Of a stretch of 64,000 nucleotides of DNA, positions 42,256-51,476 are shown piece after piece. This stretch comes from Planctomycetia bacterium (GTDB taxonomy: Bacteria > Planctomycetota > Planctomycetia > Gemmatales > Gemmataceae): positions 1 through 64,000 of the forward strand of contig SXID01000250.1 in NCBI GenBank assembly GCA_005772955.1. Reading direction: 5' to 3'. The notes beneath the pieces were generated by a model. That model ran no database searches, had not been told where the DNA came from, and worked only from the letters and a program-made list of their open reading frames with translations. Position numbers and translations under genes: made by a program. Positions within the stretch are counted from its first letter, which is position 1; each line of letters opens with the position of its first letter.

Positions 42256-43773
42256 ATGCAACTGGATTCGACCGAAGAACTGGTGCAGACTCTCCGGGCC
42301 AGCGGGTTGTTCACCCCTGAACAGTTCTTGGTCGTGGCCCGCGACTTATCCACGTTCGGTGGCGACCTGAAACGGGGAATTCGGCACCTCCTCAAACGCG
42401 AACACGTCACCCACTACCAGCTCGGCAAGGTACTTCGCGGCAAGTCCGCAGAGTTGATCGTCGGTCCCTACATAGTACTCGACAAACTCGGAGAGGGTGG
42501 GATGGGGAAGGTGTTCCGGGCGTGGCACTCGCGCCGCGAGCGACTCGTGGCGCTGAAGGTGGTCCGTCCGTCGCAGGTGTCCAACCCGGTCGTTCGCGGT
42601 CGGTACGCACGCGAGGTGGAAGTCACCGGCAAACTGAATCACCCTAACATCGTTCGCGTGGAAGACGCGGGCGAGGCCAACGGGACGTTCTACCTCGCGA
42701 TGGAGTTTGTGGACGGTATCGACCTCGCGCGGATGATGCGAGACTACCGGCGGCTGGCAATTATTGAGGCATGCGAGTACACGCGTCAGGCCGCACTTGG
42801 GTTACAGCACGCCCACGAAGTTGGTATCGTCCACCGAGACGTGAAGCCGAGCAACATTGTGGTGGCTGGCGAGCGGCACCTGCCGCAGGCTACCGGACCG
42901 TCGCTGGTGAAGATCCTCGACCTCGGCTTGGCCCGCGCGATCGGCCCAGACGACATGCTCGTGCCCGGCCTGACCCGCGACCACAACGTCGTTGGCACGC
43001 CTGACTACATGGCCCCGGAGCAGGCCAAGCATTCAAAGTCGGTTGGCGCGCACGCTGACCTCTATTCGTTGGGCTGCACGCTGTACTTCTTGCTGACCGG
43101 GCAGACGCCGTTCCCGACCGGGAACGCGATCGAGAAGTTGATGGCGCATCAACACGAACAGCCCTCGCCACTCCAGGCGCTGCGGCCCGAAGTGCCGGCT
43201 GCGGTCGCCGAACTCGTGGCCCGGCTGATGGCCAAGAAGCCCTACGACCGGTTCGCAACCGCCGCCGAACTGGCCGTGGCGCTGGAACCTCACGCTCGCT
43301 ACCCCGACGGGTCCGTAAAGGTGCCCCTCGCACGAGACCGTGGCCGCGACACCGCGCCGCCCAGCGAGACCGTTCCCCCGGGTAGGACAGTCTCGGCTGA
43401 CGACAACGGATTGTCCATCGGGCCCGGACCGTTCCTAATCATCCCTCCGGTACCGGTGCCCGTGCCGCAACGGGTCGCCCCTTCCTACGACACGCCCCGC
43501 CCGCCTGGCCTGGAGGAAGCGTTCCCGGTCATCGAGCCAGGCACCGAGCACGCGTCCACGAAGCGGCATCCGCCTCCGCGACGTACTTCCCCACGGCCCG
43601 CGCCCGTCACGAGCCACGAACCGCACGCACTGAAGTGGGGGCTGATCGTGGTCGCGGTCGCGATTCTGGTGGCGCTTGGTGTATGGGCCGTGACGCTCGT
43701 ACTGGCCCCGGCGCCGACACAACCGGACCCGGACACCCGGACGAAGCCACCGGTCGCGACCACACCGTCCTGA
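42256..43773 (+). CDS. Serine/threonine protein kinase with transmembrane tail
   Basis: The protein is 505 aa from ATG at 42256. An N-terminal segment (about 1-75, TEELVQTLRASGLFTPEQFL, HLLKREHVTHYQLGKVLRGK) is typical of planctomycete kinases. The kinase domain (about 75-345) has the Gly loop LGEGGMGKVFRA, ALKVV Lys, catalytic loop IVHRDVKPSNIVV, DLG in place of DFG (KILDLGLARAIG), GTPDYMAPEQ and LYSLGCTLYFLLTGQTPF. The juxtamembrane part is Pro-rich. One transmembrane helix lies near 455-480 (GLIVVAVAILVALGVWAVTLVL), with a short Pro/Thr tail outside. No sensor domain follows. Confidence 0.93.
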   Translation: MQLDSTEELVQTLRASGLFTPEQFLVVARDLSTFGGDLKRGIRHLLKREHVTHYQLGKVLRGKSAELIVGPYIVLDKLGEGGMGKVFRAWHSRRERLVALKVVRPSQVSNPVVRGRYAREVEVTGKLNHPNIVRVEDAGEANGTFYLAMEFVDGIDLARMMRDYRRLAIIEACEYTRQAALGLQHAHEVGIVHRDVKPSNIVVAGERHLPQATGPSLVKILDLGLARAIGPDDMLVPGLTRDHNVVGTPDYMAPEQAKHSKSVGAHADLYSLGCTLYFLLTGQTPFPTGNAIEKLMAHQHEQPSPLQALRPEVPAAVAELVARLMAKKPYDRFATAAELAVALEPHARYPDGSVKVPLARDRGRDTAPPSETVPPGRTVSADDNGLSIGPGPFLIIPPVPVPVPQRVAPSYDTPRPPGLEEAFPVIEPGTEHASTKRHPPPRRTSPRPAPVTSHEPHALKWGLIVVAVAILVALGVWAVTLVLAPAPTQPDPDTRTKPPVATTPS

Positions 43774-44014
43774 CAGGGGTCGGGATCGTCCCCGCGGTCA
43801 ATACCGGGCGACTCCAGACGCTCACTGACTCGGTCCCATGGCACCGGCCTCGTCGTGGCCTACCCGTCAGCGTATTTCCGAGACAAGGCTCCGCAGTTCA
43901 AGAAGGGCGGCGGACTGGGCAAGTTGTCGCAGTTCGCGGGCCGGTTCCAGACCGACACCGAGTTGAGCCTCCCTCAGTCCGGTTGCACTTTGACGCGGCA
44001 CTCATACCCGCGGC
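43774..44014. other. Intergenic region with a likely decayed coding segment
   Basis: Plus-strand frame 43855-44037 (GTG start) gives protein-like text SAYFRDKAPQFKKGGGLGKL and SQFAGRFQTDTELSLPQSG, but it lacks a proper start region and ends inside the adjacent minus-strand gene. A plausible reading is the end of a gene whose 5' part is lost or shifted. It is not assigned to a family. Confidence 0.3.
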
Positions 44015-46351
44015 CTACTTCGTGCCTTGAATCGTGAGGAACACCGAACCGACCACCGTCTTGCCGTCGGAAGACTTCAGGTTGTAGCCCACCTGCATCT
44101 GCATCACTGGTTTGAGCGATTCGAATGTGATTTCAAGCGTGCGTCCGTCGGCCAGCAGCTTCGCGCTGCGAACGGGCACCTCGTCCTGACCTTCCGCATT
44201 CGCGTCTGACACCTTCCAGCGCTTCGAGCCGTAGTCCCCACTCCACCGGTAGTTCCACCACGCGCACCGGTAGTTCTCGACCGGCGCGACCGCTTTCGGG
44301 TCGAGCGCGCTGCTGAAGGTGAGGCGGATCGTGTTGCCTTTCACTTCCATCGCGGTTGGTACTTCGAGTGGCTTGCCCGTGTAGCGCACGCGCTGGAGAC
44401 AGCCGTCGGCCTGCGCTGCGGTCTGCCAGCCGTTCAGACCGCAGACGTAGAGGTGGGCGTCCGCGCCGAATCGCCCGCGACATACTCCCGAGAGAAACTG
44501 CACGTTTAGCGCCGCGACTCCGCCCTGCACGCCGCCGTTGGGCAACGCCTGGCGGAGGAGCACGAAGGGTCGGCAGCGACCGTAGGAGAAGTGCAGTGGC
44601 AGCCCCGCGAGTGGGCCGAACGTCTTGTCCGGCAACCACACCTGACCGCCGGCGGAGTTGTCCACTTCACGTGGCAGCCAACACAGCGGCGGGTCGAACG
44701 TGGTTGGCGGTGTGGTGCGGTGGTGACCGCGCATGTCGCCGTAGAAGCCACCTTTCTTGTACTCGTCGATACGCGTTGCCGGCATCCAGTTGCCTTCCTG
44801 GTCGGCCCCCGTGAGGATGCCCGTAGGCGACATGCCCATACCAATCGGGTGCCGAAACCCGGTCGAGAACACTTCGGACTTCTTCCCGTCCTTGCTGACT
44901 TTCAAGAGACACCCACCGGTTGGCGTGTCGGTGTCGCCGGTCTTGAAGAAGTAGAAGTTGCCCTCGGGGTCGGTTTCAAGACTGGTGTCGTAGGAGTGTT
45001 CGCCGCCGCCGCAGTGCCAGTCGTTGTTCACGCACTCGTAGAAGTCTGCCTCGCCATCGTTGTTGAGGTCGTGCAGACGCGTGAGTTGCCCGCGTTCGAG
45101 GACGATCACCTTGCCGTCAACCACTTTCAATCCGAGTGCGTGGTAGAGGCCGGTGGCGTAGCGTTGCCAGGAGCACGTGGTGGCTTTCTCGTCCACGGTA
45201 ACGAGCCACACGTCGCCGTGACAGGTGCAGACCGCAATGCGCCGGTCTGGAAGGAAGTCGAGACCAGTGCAGAAGAACAGCGCGCCGAAGCGGTTCTTGT
45301 AAGGGATCGTGAGCGTGTCGAGCGCGAACGGCCCGCTCTCGGCCCCGCGTTCGAGTTTGGTGACGATTGGTGCCCCCCACCGCTTCGGGCCGGCTTTCGT
45401 GAGCGCACCCAGGTCAGCCGGGTCCGGGAGTTTCGCGAGCGCCGCGATCAGCTTCTCTGTGTCCTTCGCTGCCACCTCAGCGACGCCAACCATCAGATGC
45501 GCCGGCTTTTCGCTCGGTCCGACGACGATGTTCACCGCGGTACCCACGTTCAGCCCGGCTTCGCCCGCGTGGCGGACCCACGCGAGCCGCACCCGCGCAC
45601 CAGTGCCCGAGGTGACAACCGAGAGTCCCTTCACATCGAATGTGGTCGAGTTCCCGCCGACGAGATCACAGAGGAAGCGGCTCGCCTCCGCGGTGCCGGG
45701 CGTGAGCGTGAGTGTTGACGTGATCAACCGGTAGCCGCCGATCGTGATGACATCGGGGCTTTCCAGAACCGCGCGCGTTCCCACGGTGTACTCGAGGATG
45801 ACGCGGTCGCCGTGAACGTGCAGTCCCTTGTATTGTGCCCACTCGCGCGGGATTGGAGACGTGATTCGCTTGATGCGAGCATCCCACTGTCCGCGAGGGT
45901 CGGCCCAGCCCGCAGCAACAGGCGCCGCGGTAGATAGCGTTCCTCTTGGTGTGGGCGTGTTCAGCAGCCCGAACCGGCGGTCGCTGTGGTTCAGGAATCC
46001 GCCGGTCCAGGTCGCGCTGAGTCGCATCGTGTTGCGGTCGAAGACGGCCGCTGCGTCACTCTTCTCGCCGAGCTTGACGACGAGCGCCTTGTAGACCGTT
46101 TCGTTCCCCTTATCGAATGGGTAGCGCATCGTGCAACCGAGAAACGGCCCGGTGTTCATCTCGCGGAACCGTGCGTCGGTCCAGTCCTTGTCGGTCATTT
46201 TCTCCCACGGCTCGGCTTTGCCGGTCGCGGGTCGCGGGGTCCAATCGGCGAGCGCCGGGTCGATCGCGGGCGGGACCGCTCGCGGTGCGGGGGCGACCGG
46301 TAACTCGGTGGCGGGCGTGGCGAGCAGCAGGGCGAGTAGCGAAGGAATCAT
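44015..46351 (-). CDS. Exported DUF6797-type protein with beta-propeller
   Basis: The protein is 778 aa. The signal peptide (MIPSLLALLLATPATE) is short but has the expected hydrophobic core. The N-terminal half (about 40-330) is the DUF6797-like domain common in planctomycetes and verrucomicrobia: MNTGPFLGCTMRYPFDKGNE, KALVVKLGEKSDAAAVFDR, HVHGDRVILEYTVG. The C-terminal half (about 355-700) is a beta-propeller of glucose/sorbosone-dehydrogenase-like type: GLDFLPDRRIAVCTCHGDVW, HDLNNDGEADFYEC, HSYDTSLETDPEGNFYFFK, GFRHPIGMGMSP, ADQEGNWMPATRIDEY. Partners often bind haem, but no CxxCH haem motif is present here (the one CTCHG is a bare CxC). A C-terminal Ig-like segment (TAMEVKGNTIRLTFSSAL) completes it. 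Confidence 0.85.
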   Translation of the reverse strand: MIPSLLALLLATPATELPVAPAPRAVPPAIDPALADWTPRPATGKAEPWEKMTDKDWTDARFREMNTGPFLGCTMRYPFDKGNETVYKALVVKLGEKSDAAAVFDRNTMRLSATWTGGFLNHSDRRFGLLNTPTPRGTLSTAAPVAAGWADPRGQWDARIKRITSPIPREWAQYKGLHVHGDRVILEYTVGTRAVLESPDVITIGGYRLITSTLTLTPGTAEASRFLCDLVGGNSTTFDVKGLSVVTSGTGARVRLAWVRHAGEAGLNVGTAVNIVVGPSEKPAHLMVGVAEVAAKDTEKLIAALAKLPDPADLGALTKAGPKRWGAPIVTKLERGAESGPFALDTLTIPYKNRFGALFFCTGLDFLPDRRIAVCTCHGDVWLVTVDEKATTCSWQRYATGLYHALGLKVVDGKVIVLERGQLTRLHDLNNDGEADFYECVNNDWHCGGGEHSYDTSLETDPEGNFYFFKTGDTDTPTGGCLLKVSKDGKKSEVFSTGFRHPIGMGMSPTGILTGADQEGNWMPATRIDEYKKGGFYGDMRGHHRTTPPTTFDPPLCWLPREVDNSAGGQVWLPDKTFGPLAGLPLHFSYGRCRPFVLLRQALPNGGVQGGVAALNVQFLSGVCRGRFGADAHLYVCGLNGWQTAAQADGCLQRVRYTGKPLEVPTAMEVKGNTIRLTFSSALDPKAVAPVENYRCAWWNYRWSGDYGSKRWKVSDANAEGQDEVPVRSAKLLADGRTLEITFESLKPVMQMQVGYNLKSSDGKTVVGSVFLTIQGTK

Positions 46352-46703
46352 CCGTCACCAGTGGAGCGTGGGGTGATGTGGCGTCGACACGCGGGGGGGG
46401 GCAGTTTACGCCATCTTCGACAGGCGGGCGAGCGCGGCCTGTGTGTTGCGAGCAACACGAGGCAATCGCACCACCGCAGGTGCACCACCTGCGACAAGGA
46501 CGCACTGATTATCCGCGAACGCAGGAGGGGAATGGAGAGCAATTCGCGGGGCGGTAATACGTCGTTACATTCGGGCGAGAAAGGAATTTGGTCGCTTCTT
46601 GCACCTACCGTAGCCGATAGGTATAGTATCTCCAACCGGTGGGGTTGTGGCGCTCGTGTCGGGTGTCAGCGCTACCGGAGGCACAGAACAAAGGGTTCCT
46701 CTC
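46352..46703. other. Intergenic/leader region before the DUF6370-like gene
   Basis: These 352 nt contain no supported gene. Two small hairpins (GTGTTGC-GAGC-AACAC type near 46441, and CGCAGGTGCACCACCTGCG near 46478-46496) and a G-run (GCGGGGGGGGGCAG, near 46390) are seen. It must carry the divergent promoters of the DUF6797 gene and the exported small protein. Confidence 0.4.
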
Positions 46704-47048
46704 ATGCTGCGCGCCGCATTAGCGATCGCACTCGGATTCGCCGTGATCACGTTGGCTGGGACGTCGTTCTCGGCCAATGCCCAAGACAAGAAGGACGAAG
46801 TCAAGAAGCTCGAAGGCAAGCTGACTTGCACCAAGTGCGCTCTCAGCGAAACCGACAAGTGCGGCAACGCCCTGGTCGTGAAGGAAGGCGACAAGAAGGT
46901 CACGTACTACCTGAACGACAAGGGCGGCAAGGAAGCCTACCACGGCAAGTGCTGCAAGGCCGACGTGGACGCGACCGTGTCCGGCAAGATCACCGAGAAG
47001 GATAAGAAGAAGTTCATCAACGAGGCGAAGGTCGAACTCAAGAAGTAA
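46704..47048 (+). CDS. Small exported cysteine-rich protein (DUF6370-like)
   Basis: The protein is 114 aa from MLRAALAIALGFAVITLAGT, with a signal peptide ending near SANAQ. The mature domain KKLEGKLTCTKCALSETDKCGNALVVKEGDKKVTYYL has a CxxC plus a third Cys at fixed spacing, followed by CCKADVDATVSGKITEKDK. This pattern is that of DUF6370, which is enriched in planctomycetes and predicted to bind metal. Lys/Glu-rich throughout. A good terminator follows at 47076-47100. Confidence 0.82.
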   Translation: MLRAALAIALGFAVITLAGTSFSANAQDKKDEVKKLEGKLTCTKCALSETDKCGNALVVKEGDKKVTYYLNDKGGKEAYHGKCCKADVDATVSGKITEKDKKKFINEAKVELKK

Positions 47049-47075
47049 GGTTGGCGGATGATCCCACAACACGCG

Positions 47076-47100
47076 ACGCCACCCGCGAGGGTGGCGTTTT
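47076..47100 (+). terminator. Rho-independent terminator
   Basis: ACGCCACCC-GCGA-GGGTGGCGT forms a perfect 9-bp stem with a GNRA-like loop, followed by TTTT at 47097-47100. It lies 28 nt after the DUF6370-like gene stop and before ispH. Confidence 0.85.
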
Positions 47101-47188
47101 GCGTTGGTGAACTGCGAAGGTGCGAGCGGCTTGTTTCGACTTCACGCCCCCCATGGCGTACCATAACGGTGCCAACAGGAGGACGTGC

Positions 47189-48124
47189 ATGAAGATCATT
47201 CTCGCCAACCCGCGTGGGTTCTGCGCCGGTGTCAACATGGCAATCGAAGCGCTGGAGACGGCACTCCTGCACTACGGCGTCCCGCTGTACGTGTATCACG
47301 AGATCGTTCACAACCGACCGATCGTCGAGAAGTTCCAGAAACTTGGTGTTGTGTTCGTGGACAACATCTCCGAGGTACCGACGGGCGGAACGGTAATGTT
47401 CAGCGCGCACGGCATTTCGCCGGAGGTCCGCCAGCACTCCCAGCAACGAAACCTGCGAGCTATCGACGCGACGTGTCCGCTCGTGACGAAGGTTCACAAG
47501 GAGGCGATCAAGTTCGCGAAGGAGGGCTACACGATCGTGCTGATCGGCCACGAGGGGCACGACGAGGTAATTGGTACGATGGGCGAAGCCCCCGCGAACA
47601 TGCTGCTGGTCGAGCATGCGGCCGACGTGGATGCGATGACGCTCCCGGCCGACACGAAACTCGCGTTCCTTACGCAGACGACTCTGAGCGTGGACGAAGC
47701 AAAATCGGTGATCGACGTTCTGAAGCGGAAGTATCCGCAGATTGTCGGTCCGGGGAAGGACGACATCTGTTATGCGACGCAGAACCGGCAGGACGCGGTG
47801 AAGCAACTCGTTGCCGAGGCGAGTGTAGTTCTGGTTCTCGGCAGTCAGAACAGCTCGAACAGTCAACGGTTGGCGGAACTCGCGCGTACCAGCGGTAAGA
47901 CCGCGTACCTGATCGACCGCGTTTCGGAGTTGAAGGACGAGTGGTTTGCGTCCGCAGACGCTGTACTGGTTACGGCGGGCGCGAGCGCGCCGGAGGAACA
48001 CGTTCAGGACTGCATCGAGTACCTCCGGACGAAGTTCGGCGCGACGGTGGAGACTCGCACGGTGCGCGAAGAAGACGTGAGTTTCCCGCTGCCGCGCGAA
48101 CTTCGCGTCCTCTCCAACGCGTAG
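47189..48124 (+). CDS. ispH: 4-hydroxy-3-methylbut-2-enyl diphosphate reductase
   Basis: The protein is 311 aa from [20 protein letters not shown]. This start is preceded by a strong Shine-Dalgarno AGGAGG (47178-47183), so the track start 23 codons earlier is wrong. It reduces HMBPP to IPP and DMAPP in the last step of the MEP isoprenoid pathway. The three [4Fe-4S] cysteines are Cys12 (GFCAGV), Cys96 (DATCPLV) and the Cys in [10 protein letters not shown]; also visible are [19 protein letters not shown] and [10 protein letters not shown]. The oxidoreductase gene follows after 7 nt. Confidence 0.96.
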   Translation: MKIILANPRGFCAGVNMAIEALETALLHYGVPLYVYHEIVHNRPIVEKFQKLGVVFVDNISEVPTGGTVMFSAHGISPEVRQHSQQRNLRAIDATCPLVTKVHKEAIKFAKEGYTIVLIGHEGHDEVIGTMGEAPANMLLVEHAADVDAMTLPADTKLAFLTQTTLSVDEAKSVIDVLKRKYPQIVGPGKDDICYATQNRQDAVKQLVAEASVVLVLGSQNSSNSQRLAELARTSGKTAYLIDRVSELKDEWFASADAVLVTAGASAPEEHVQDCIEYLRTKFGATVETRTVREEDVSFPLPRELRVLSNA

Positions 48125-48131
48125 GCGCACA

Positions 48132-49253
48132 ATGTTAACCTCCCCCACCGACCCCGCGCTTGGACTGAACTACCGGCCGACACTCCCGCGGCGCGGAGAT
48201 TGGCGCATCGGCTGCCTCGGTGCCGGCTTCATCATGCGCGACTGCCACCTTGTCGCTTACCGTCACGCCGGGTTCAACCCAGTTGCGATTGCATCACGGA
48301 ACTTGGCGATCGCTCGCGAAACCGCACAGCGGCACCACATTCCTACCGTTCACGATACTGTCGACGCGCTGCTCGCAGATACCAGGATCGAGATACTCGA
48401 TGTCGCGGTGCCGCCGGACTCGCAGCCAGAATTGATCCGCCGCGCCGTGGCAATGGGAAAGGGACGGCTTCGCGGTATCCTCGCGCAGAAACCGCTTGCT
48501 ATGTCGTTCACCGTGGCCCGCGAACTCGTTAAGGTTTGCGCGGACGCTGGCATCGTACTCGCGGTGAACCAGAACATGCGGTTCGATCAGAGCGTGCGTG
48601 CCGCGAAAGACATTCTCAATCGCGGGTGGTTAGGCGAAGTTGTGCTGGCGACCATTGACATGCGGGCCGTGCCACACTGGATGCCGTGGGCCGAATCGCT
48701 GCCGTCGCTGTCCACGTTCGTGATGAGCATTCACCACCTCGACACCTTCCGCTACTGGCTCGGCACACCGCACCGAGTGCTAGCTTCAACGCGACCCGAT
48801 CCGCGAACACGGTTCCCGCACCGCGACGGTATCAACCTGTACATCCTCGAATATGAGAGCGGTGCGCGGGCGTCGTCGTGGGATGACGTGTGGAGCGGTC
48901 CATGTAAGGAGGGCATCGAGGGCGACATCGGCATCAGATGGAGGATCGAAGGCACGGCGGGTTTGATGCAAGGCACCATCGGCTGGCCGAAGTACCCGGC
49001 ACGAACGCCGAGCACGCTGGAGTACAGTACGCGCGAATCGAATGGGTGGCAGCGGCCAAAGTGGGATGAAGCGTGGTTCCCGGATGCGTTCGTAGGGACG
49101 ATGGCGCAGTTGCTTGTCGCGGTGGAGCAGGACACGGAACCGGAGATCGGCGGGCGTGATAACCTCGAAACCATCGCGCTGTGCGAAGCCGTCTTCAGTG
49201 CAGCTACGGAACACCGGGTCGTGCGCATCAGTGATGTCCTGAGGACCGCATGA
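48132..49253 (+). CDS. Gfo/Idh/MocA family oxidoreductase
   Basis: The protein is 373 aa. Rossmann fold [20 protein letters not shown], then [12 protein letters not shown], with the family motif AQKPLAM (normally EKP, catalytic Lys present, Glu to Gln substitution) at about 115. [16 protein letters not shown] and [11 protein letters not shown] provide further family blocks. It is an NAD(P)-dependent sugar or inositol dehydrogenase or reductase by family; the substrate is unknown. It starts 7 nt after ispH, and the next gene overlaps by 4 nt (ATGA), so the three form one transcription unit. Confidence 0.9.
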   Translation: MLTSPTDPALGLNYRPTLPRRGDWRIGCLGAGFIMRDCHLVAYRHAGFNPVAIASRNLAIARETAQRHHIPTVHDTVDALLADTRIEILDVAVPPDSQPELIRRAVAMGKGRLRGILAQKPLAMSFTVARELVKVCADAGIVLAVNQNMRFDQSVRAAKDILNRGWLGEVVLATIDMRAVPHWMPWAESLPSLSTFVMSIHHLDTFRYWLGTPHRVLASTRPDPRTRFPHRDGINLYILEYESGARASSWDDVWSGPCKEGIEGDIGIRWRIEGTAGLMQGTIGWPKYPARTPSTLEYSTRESNGWQRPKWDEAWFPDAFVGTMAQLLVAVEQDTEPEIGGRDNLETIALCEAVFSAATEHRVVRISDVLRTA

Positions 49254-50074
49254 CGCCTGATTTACGCATTCAGCAAGCGGTTGCGGTCACCAACGTACGT
49301 GGCGTTCGCGTCGTCGCGCAGACCGACGACTTCGACGCACCGGAGGCGGAGCGGATCGCGGTGTTGTTCGGCACGCGGCCAGATGGTGTCGCGTGCTCGC
49401 TGGCTGACTTTGCGTGCCCATTTGGGAATCGGCACGTCGCGGTGGTGCGTGTCGAGGACCGACCCGCGGGCGCGCTTGGGTTTCGGTTTCTCGTGCTGTC
49501 TCGCGAACTGTACAAGCATCTCGGTGACCCGTTTGCGATAAATGATCGCTACTCACCCGACTGGAACGCCACCGGGCGGCTCGCGGATCTCGCCTGGCCG
49601 ATGGCGGTGCTGCCGGAACGCACACTCGAACAACTCGATGTGATTCTGAAGACCGGCGACACGCAACTCTTGCTCGGTTCCGTGCAGGCGCTCGTGGACG
49701 GCAATCGCGTGCTGCTAAAACGCGACACCCCGGCTCAGTTCGTACGCGATCTGTGGCAACTGCTTCCGGACCGCACCCGATGCGAGCTGTGGCCGGCGAC
49801 GTTCGCATTTTCGGACGAACTCGGATTCCACGCTGCCGTTGGCCCGACACTCCCGACCTCGCGTCACGGCGTGCAGGAACTGGTCGAAGAGGCGATCCGA
49901 GATTACCCGCAGAGCAGTTACGAGTTGAGTCTGCAAGTCGCGATCGAGTCCGGCGACCGCGTCGGCTTGCGCAAGCTCCTCGCGCGGCGGTCCGCGGACG
50001 ACACGATTCGGTTGGGGTTGTACATTCTCGCCTTCGCGCTGATCGCGGCTGCGGTGTTGAAGTTCGTGTTCTGA
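49250..50074 (+). CDS. Hypothetical protein with C-terminal membrane anchor
   Basis: The protein is 274 aa. The start overlaps the preceding stop (ATGA). Soluble residues about 1-245 have no family I recognise ([79 protein letters not shown]). A C-terminal hydrophobic helix ([20 protein letters not shown]) ends the protein, so it is tail-anchored in the membrane with its main domain in the cytoplasm. The operon with ispH and the oxidoreductase is likely, but gives no functional clue. Confidence 0.75.
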   Translation: MTPDLRIQQAVAVTNVRGVRVVAQTDDFDAPEAERIAVLFGTRPDGVACSLADFACPFGNRHVAVVRVEDRPAGALGFRFLVLSRELYKHLGDPFAINDRYSPDWNATGRLADLAWPMAVLPERTLEQLDVILKTGDTQLLLGSVQALVDGNRVLLKRDTPAQFVRDLWQLLPDRTRCELWPATFAFSDELGFHAAVGPTLPTSRHGVQELVEEAIRDYPQSSYELSLQVAIESGDRVGLRKLLARRSADDTIRLGLYILAFALIAAAVLKFVF

Positions 50075-50076
50075 CC

Positions 50077-50190
50077 ATAGTCATCACGCTCCGCGTGATG
50101 TCCCCGTGTCGCAGTGGTTGTTTCGGGTGGAACGCAAACTCGATGCGATTGGTCAGCGGACAGCACGCGGAGTGTGAGGACTACGATCTG
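50077..50190. repeat. Imperfect inverted repeat in the gap before the NUDIX gene
   Basis: A perfect small hairpin CATCACGC-TCC-GCGTGATG lies at 50082-50100. The surrounding TAGTCATCACGCTCCGCG on the left is matched by a near-complement around 50163-50188 (CGCGGAGTGTGAGGACTA). The element spans the whole intergenic gap and may extend to the start region of the next gene. Confidence 0.7.
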
Positions 50191-50198
50191 GAGTTGCC

Positions 50199-50789
50199 AT
50201 GCCCCTCGACGAAAAGGTACTCGTAATCCCCACCGAACGGTTCCGGGCCGCCGGGTACTTCCACGGGATGCGCACCGCGGACGACACGTTCCGCGCCGCG
50301 ATTCTCGATTCAACTGCGTTTGAGTTCCGCCCACGTTACGAGGTGGAAACCGACCCGTCATTCAAGCAACTCATTCCGTATATCGTGCTGAGGTGTGGCG
50401 ATCTACTGTTTCACTACCGGCGCGGGTCGGCGGGTACCGAGAAACGCCTCGAAGCGTTGCGATCGATCGGCATCGGCGGGCACATCAGCGAGGCTGATGC
50501 CGCGGGCGGCGATGATCCCTACCAGACCGGCATGTTGCGTGAGTTGACGGAAGAAGTGGAACTCGGCTGTGCGTTCCGCGAGCGGTGTGTCGGGTTCATC
50601 AACGACGACCGCACTCCGGTGGGAAGCGTTCACCTCGGTGTGGTCCACGTCTTCGAGTTGGAATCGCCCCTGGCGCGTTCGCGCGAAGACGCGCTCGCGG
50701 ACGCAGGCTTCGCACCAATATCTGAATTGCGCCGCCTTGCAGAGCAGTTCGAGACGTGGTCGCAATTCGCTCTGGAATCGCTCTCTTAG
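50199..50789 (+). CDS. Predicted NUDIX family phosphoesterase
   Basis: The protein is 196 aa. It matches the COG4112-like group rather than classical MutT: VLVIPTERFRAAGYFHG at the N-terminus, PRYEVETDPSFKQLIPYIVLR, then a Nudix-type segment GIGGHISEADAAGGDDPYQTGMLRELTEEVEL, where the glutamates of RELTEEVEL and the preceding Gly-Gly-His fit a modified Nudix box with a 10-residue insert. VHLGVVHVFEL follows. Hydrolysis of a nucleoside diphosphate-linked compound is inferred. The convergent gene at 50808 ends 18 nt away. Confidence 0.82.
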   Translation: MPLDEKVLVIPTERFRAAGYFHGMRTADDTFRAAILDSTAFEFRPRYEVETDPSFKQLIPYIVLRCGDLLFHYRRGSAGTEKRLEALRSIGIGGHISEADAAGGDDPYQTGMLRELTEEVELGCAFRERCVGFINDDRTPVGSVHLGVVHVFELESPLARSREDALADAGFAPISELRRLAEQFETWSQFALESLS

Positions 50790-50807
50790 GACACGGCCGT
50801 GGCTGTC

Positions 50808-51476
50808 CTATCTCGCGACCACTAACTTCTGCTTGCTCGGTAGCACCAACTCCCATCCCCGCTGGGTGCGTTCGATCGTGAGCGGCTTGTACTCTGACGC
50901 AACCGGGGCAGCATGCACCACCACATCACCCGGCCAGAACTGCCCCGCGACCGTGTCCTGCGGAAGAGCCGCGGCGTTGAGCAACTCGGGGAGGCCGTCG
51001 GTGTGTGCGGAAGCCGGGAGCAGCACTCCCTTCGCGTCAACGGCTCGCTTGCCGCCGGGCTGCGGCACCGCCATGACCGGCTTGCGAAACGTCAGCGCCA
51101 CCGTCACCACGTTCGTCGGTTCCACGGTAACTGCATCCACGCTCGCGACCCACGGGTGCAGCACGAACGCAGCGGTTAGCTTTTTCTCCAGGTCGGGGTC
51201 GAGTGATTGGAATGTCGTTTCGAGGTTCGCTAAATAGCGCACCTCGGCGAGAAAGATTTCACGCGAAGTGTTAGGTGGGGCTACGCACTGGATATCCACG
51301 AACCGTACTGCGTAGCGGTCGCGCGGCCCGATGTTGCGGCGGGCCTCGTCGCCCACGTGTGACAGACCGAACAGCACCAGCCCCGCGAAGCCAAGCGTCA
51401 GCACAGCCACGACGATGGGTCGTGCGGCACGCTTTCGCGGTGCGGGCGGCGGGTCAGGATTCTTGGCACGCTTCAC
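50808..51476 (-). CDS. FtsQ/DivIB-like cell division protein
   Basis: The protein is 222 aa. A cytoplasmic basic N-terminus (MKRAKNPDPPPAPRKRAARP), one transmembrane helix (PIVVAVLTLGFAGLVLFGLS) and an extracytoplasmic domain with a POTRA-like start (RDRYAVRFVDIQCVAPPNTS) fit the layout of FtsQ. PWVASVDAVTVEPTNVVTVALTFRKPVMAV closely follows the FtsQ consensus, where a strand-turn-strand ends in a basic/Pro-rich position. Sequence similarity is weak otherwise. It begins inside the murB stop (4-nt overlap, ATGA), the same gene order as murB-ftsQ in division/cell-wall clusters. Planctomycetes of this kind lack FtsZ, so the role would be unconventional. Confidence 0.6.
   Translation of the reverse strand: MKRAKNPDPPPAPRKRAARPIVVAVLTLGFAGLVLFGLSHVGDEARRNIGPRDRYAVRFVDIQCVAPPNTSREIFLAEVRYLANLETTFQSLDPDLEKKLTAAFVLHPWVASVDAVTVEPTNVVTVALTFRKPVMAVPQPGGKRAVDAKGVLLPASAHTDGLPELLNAAALPQDTVAGQFWPGDVVVHAAPVASEYKPLTIERTQRGWELVLPSKQKLVVAR

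Noticed and set aside
46937-48148. 403-aa minus-strand ORF
   Set aside because: Antisense to ispH; shadow composition.
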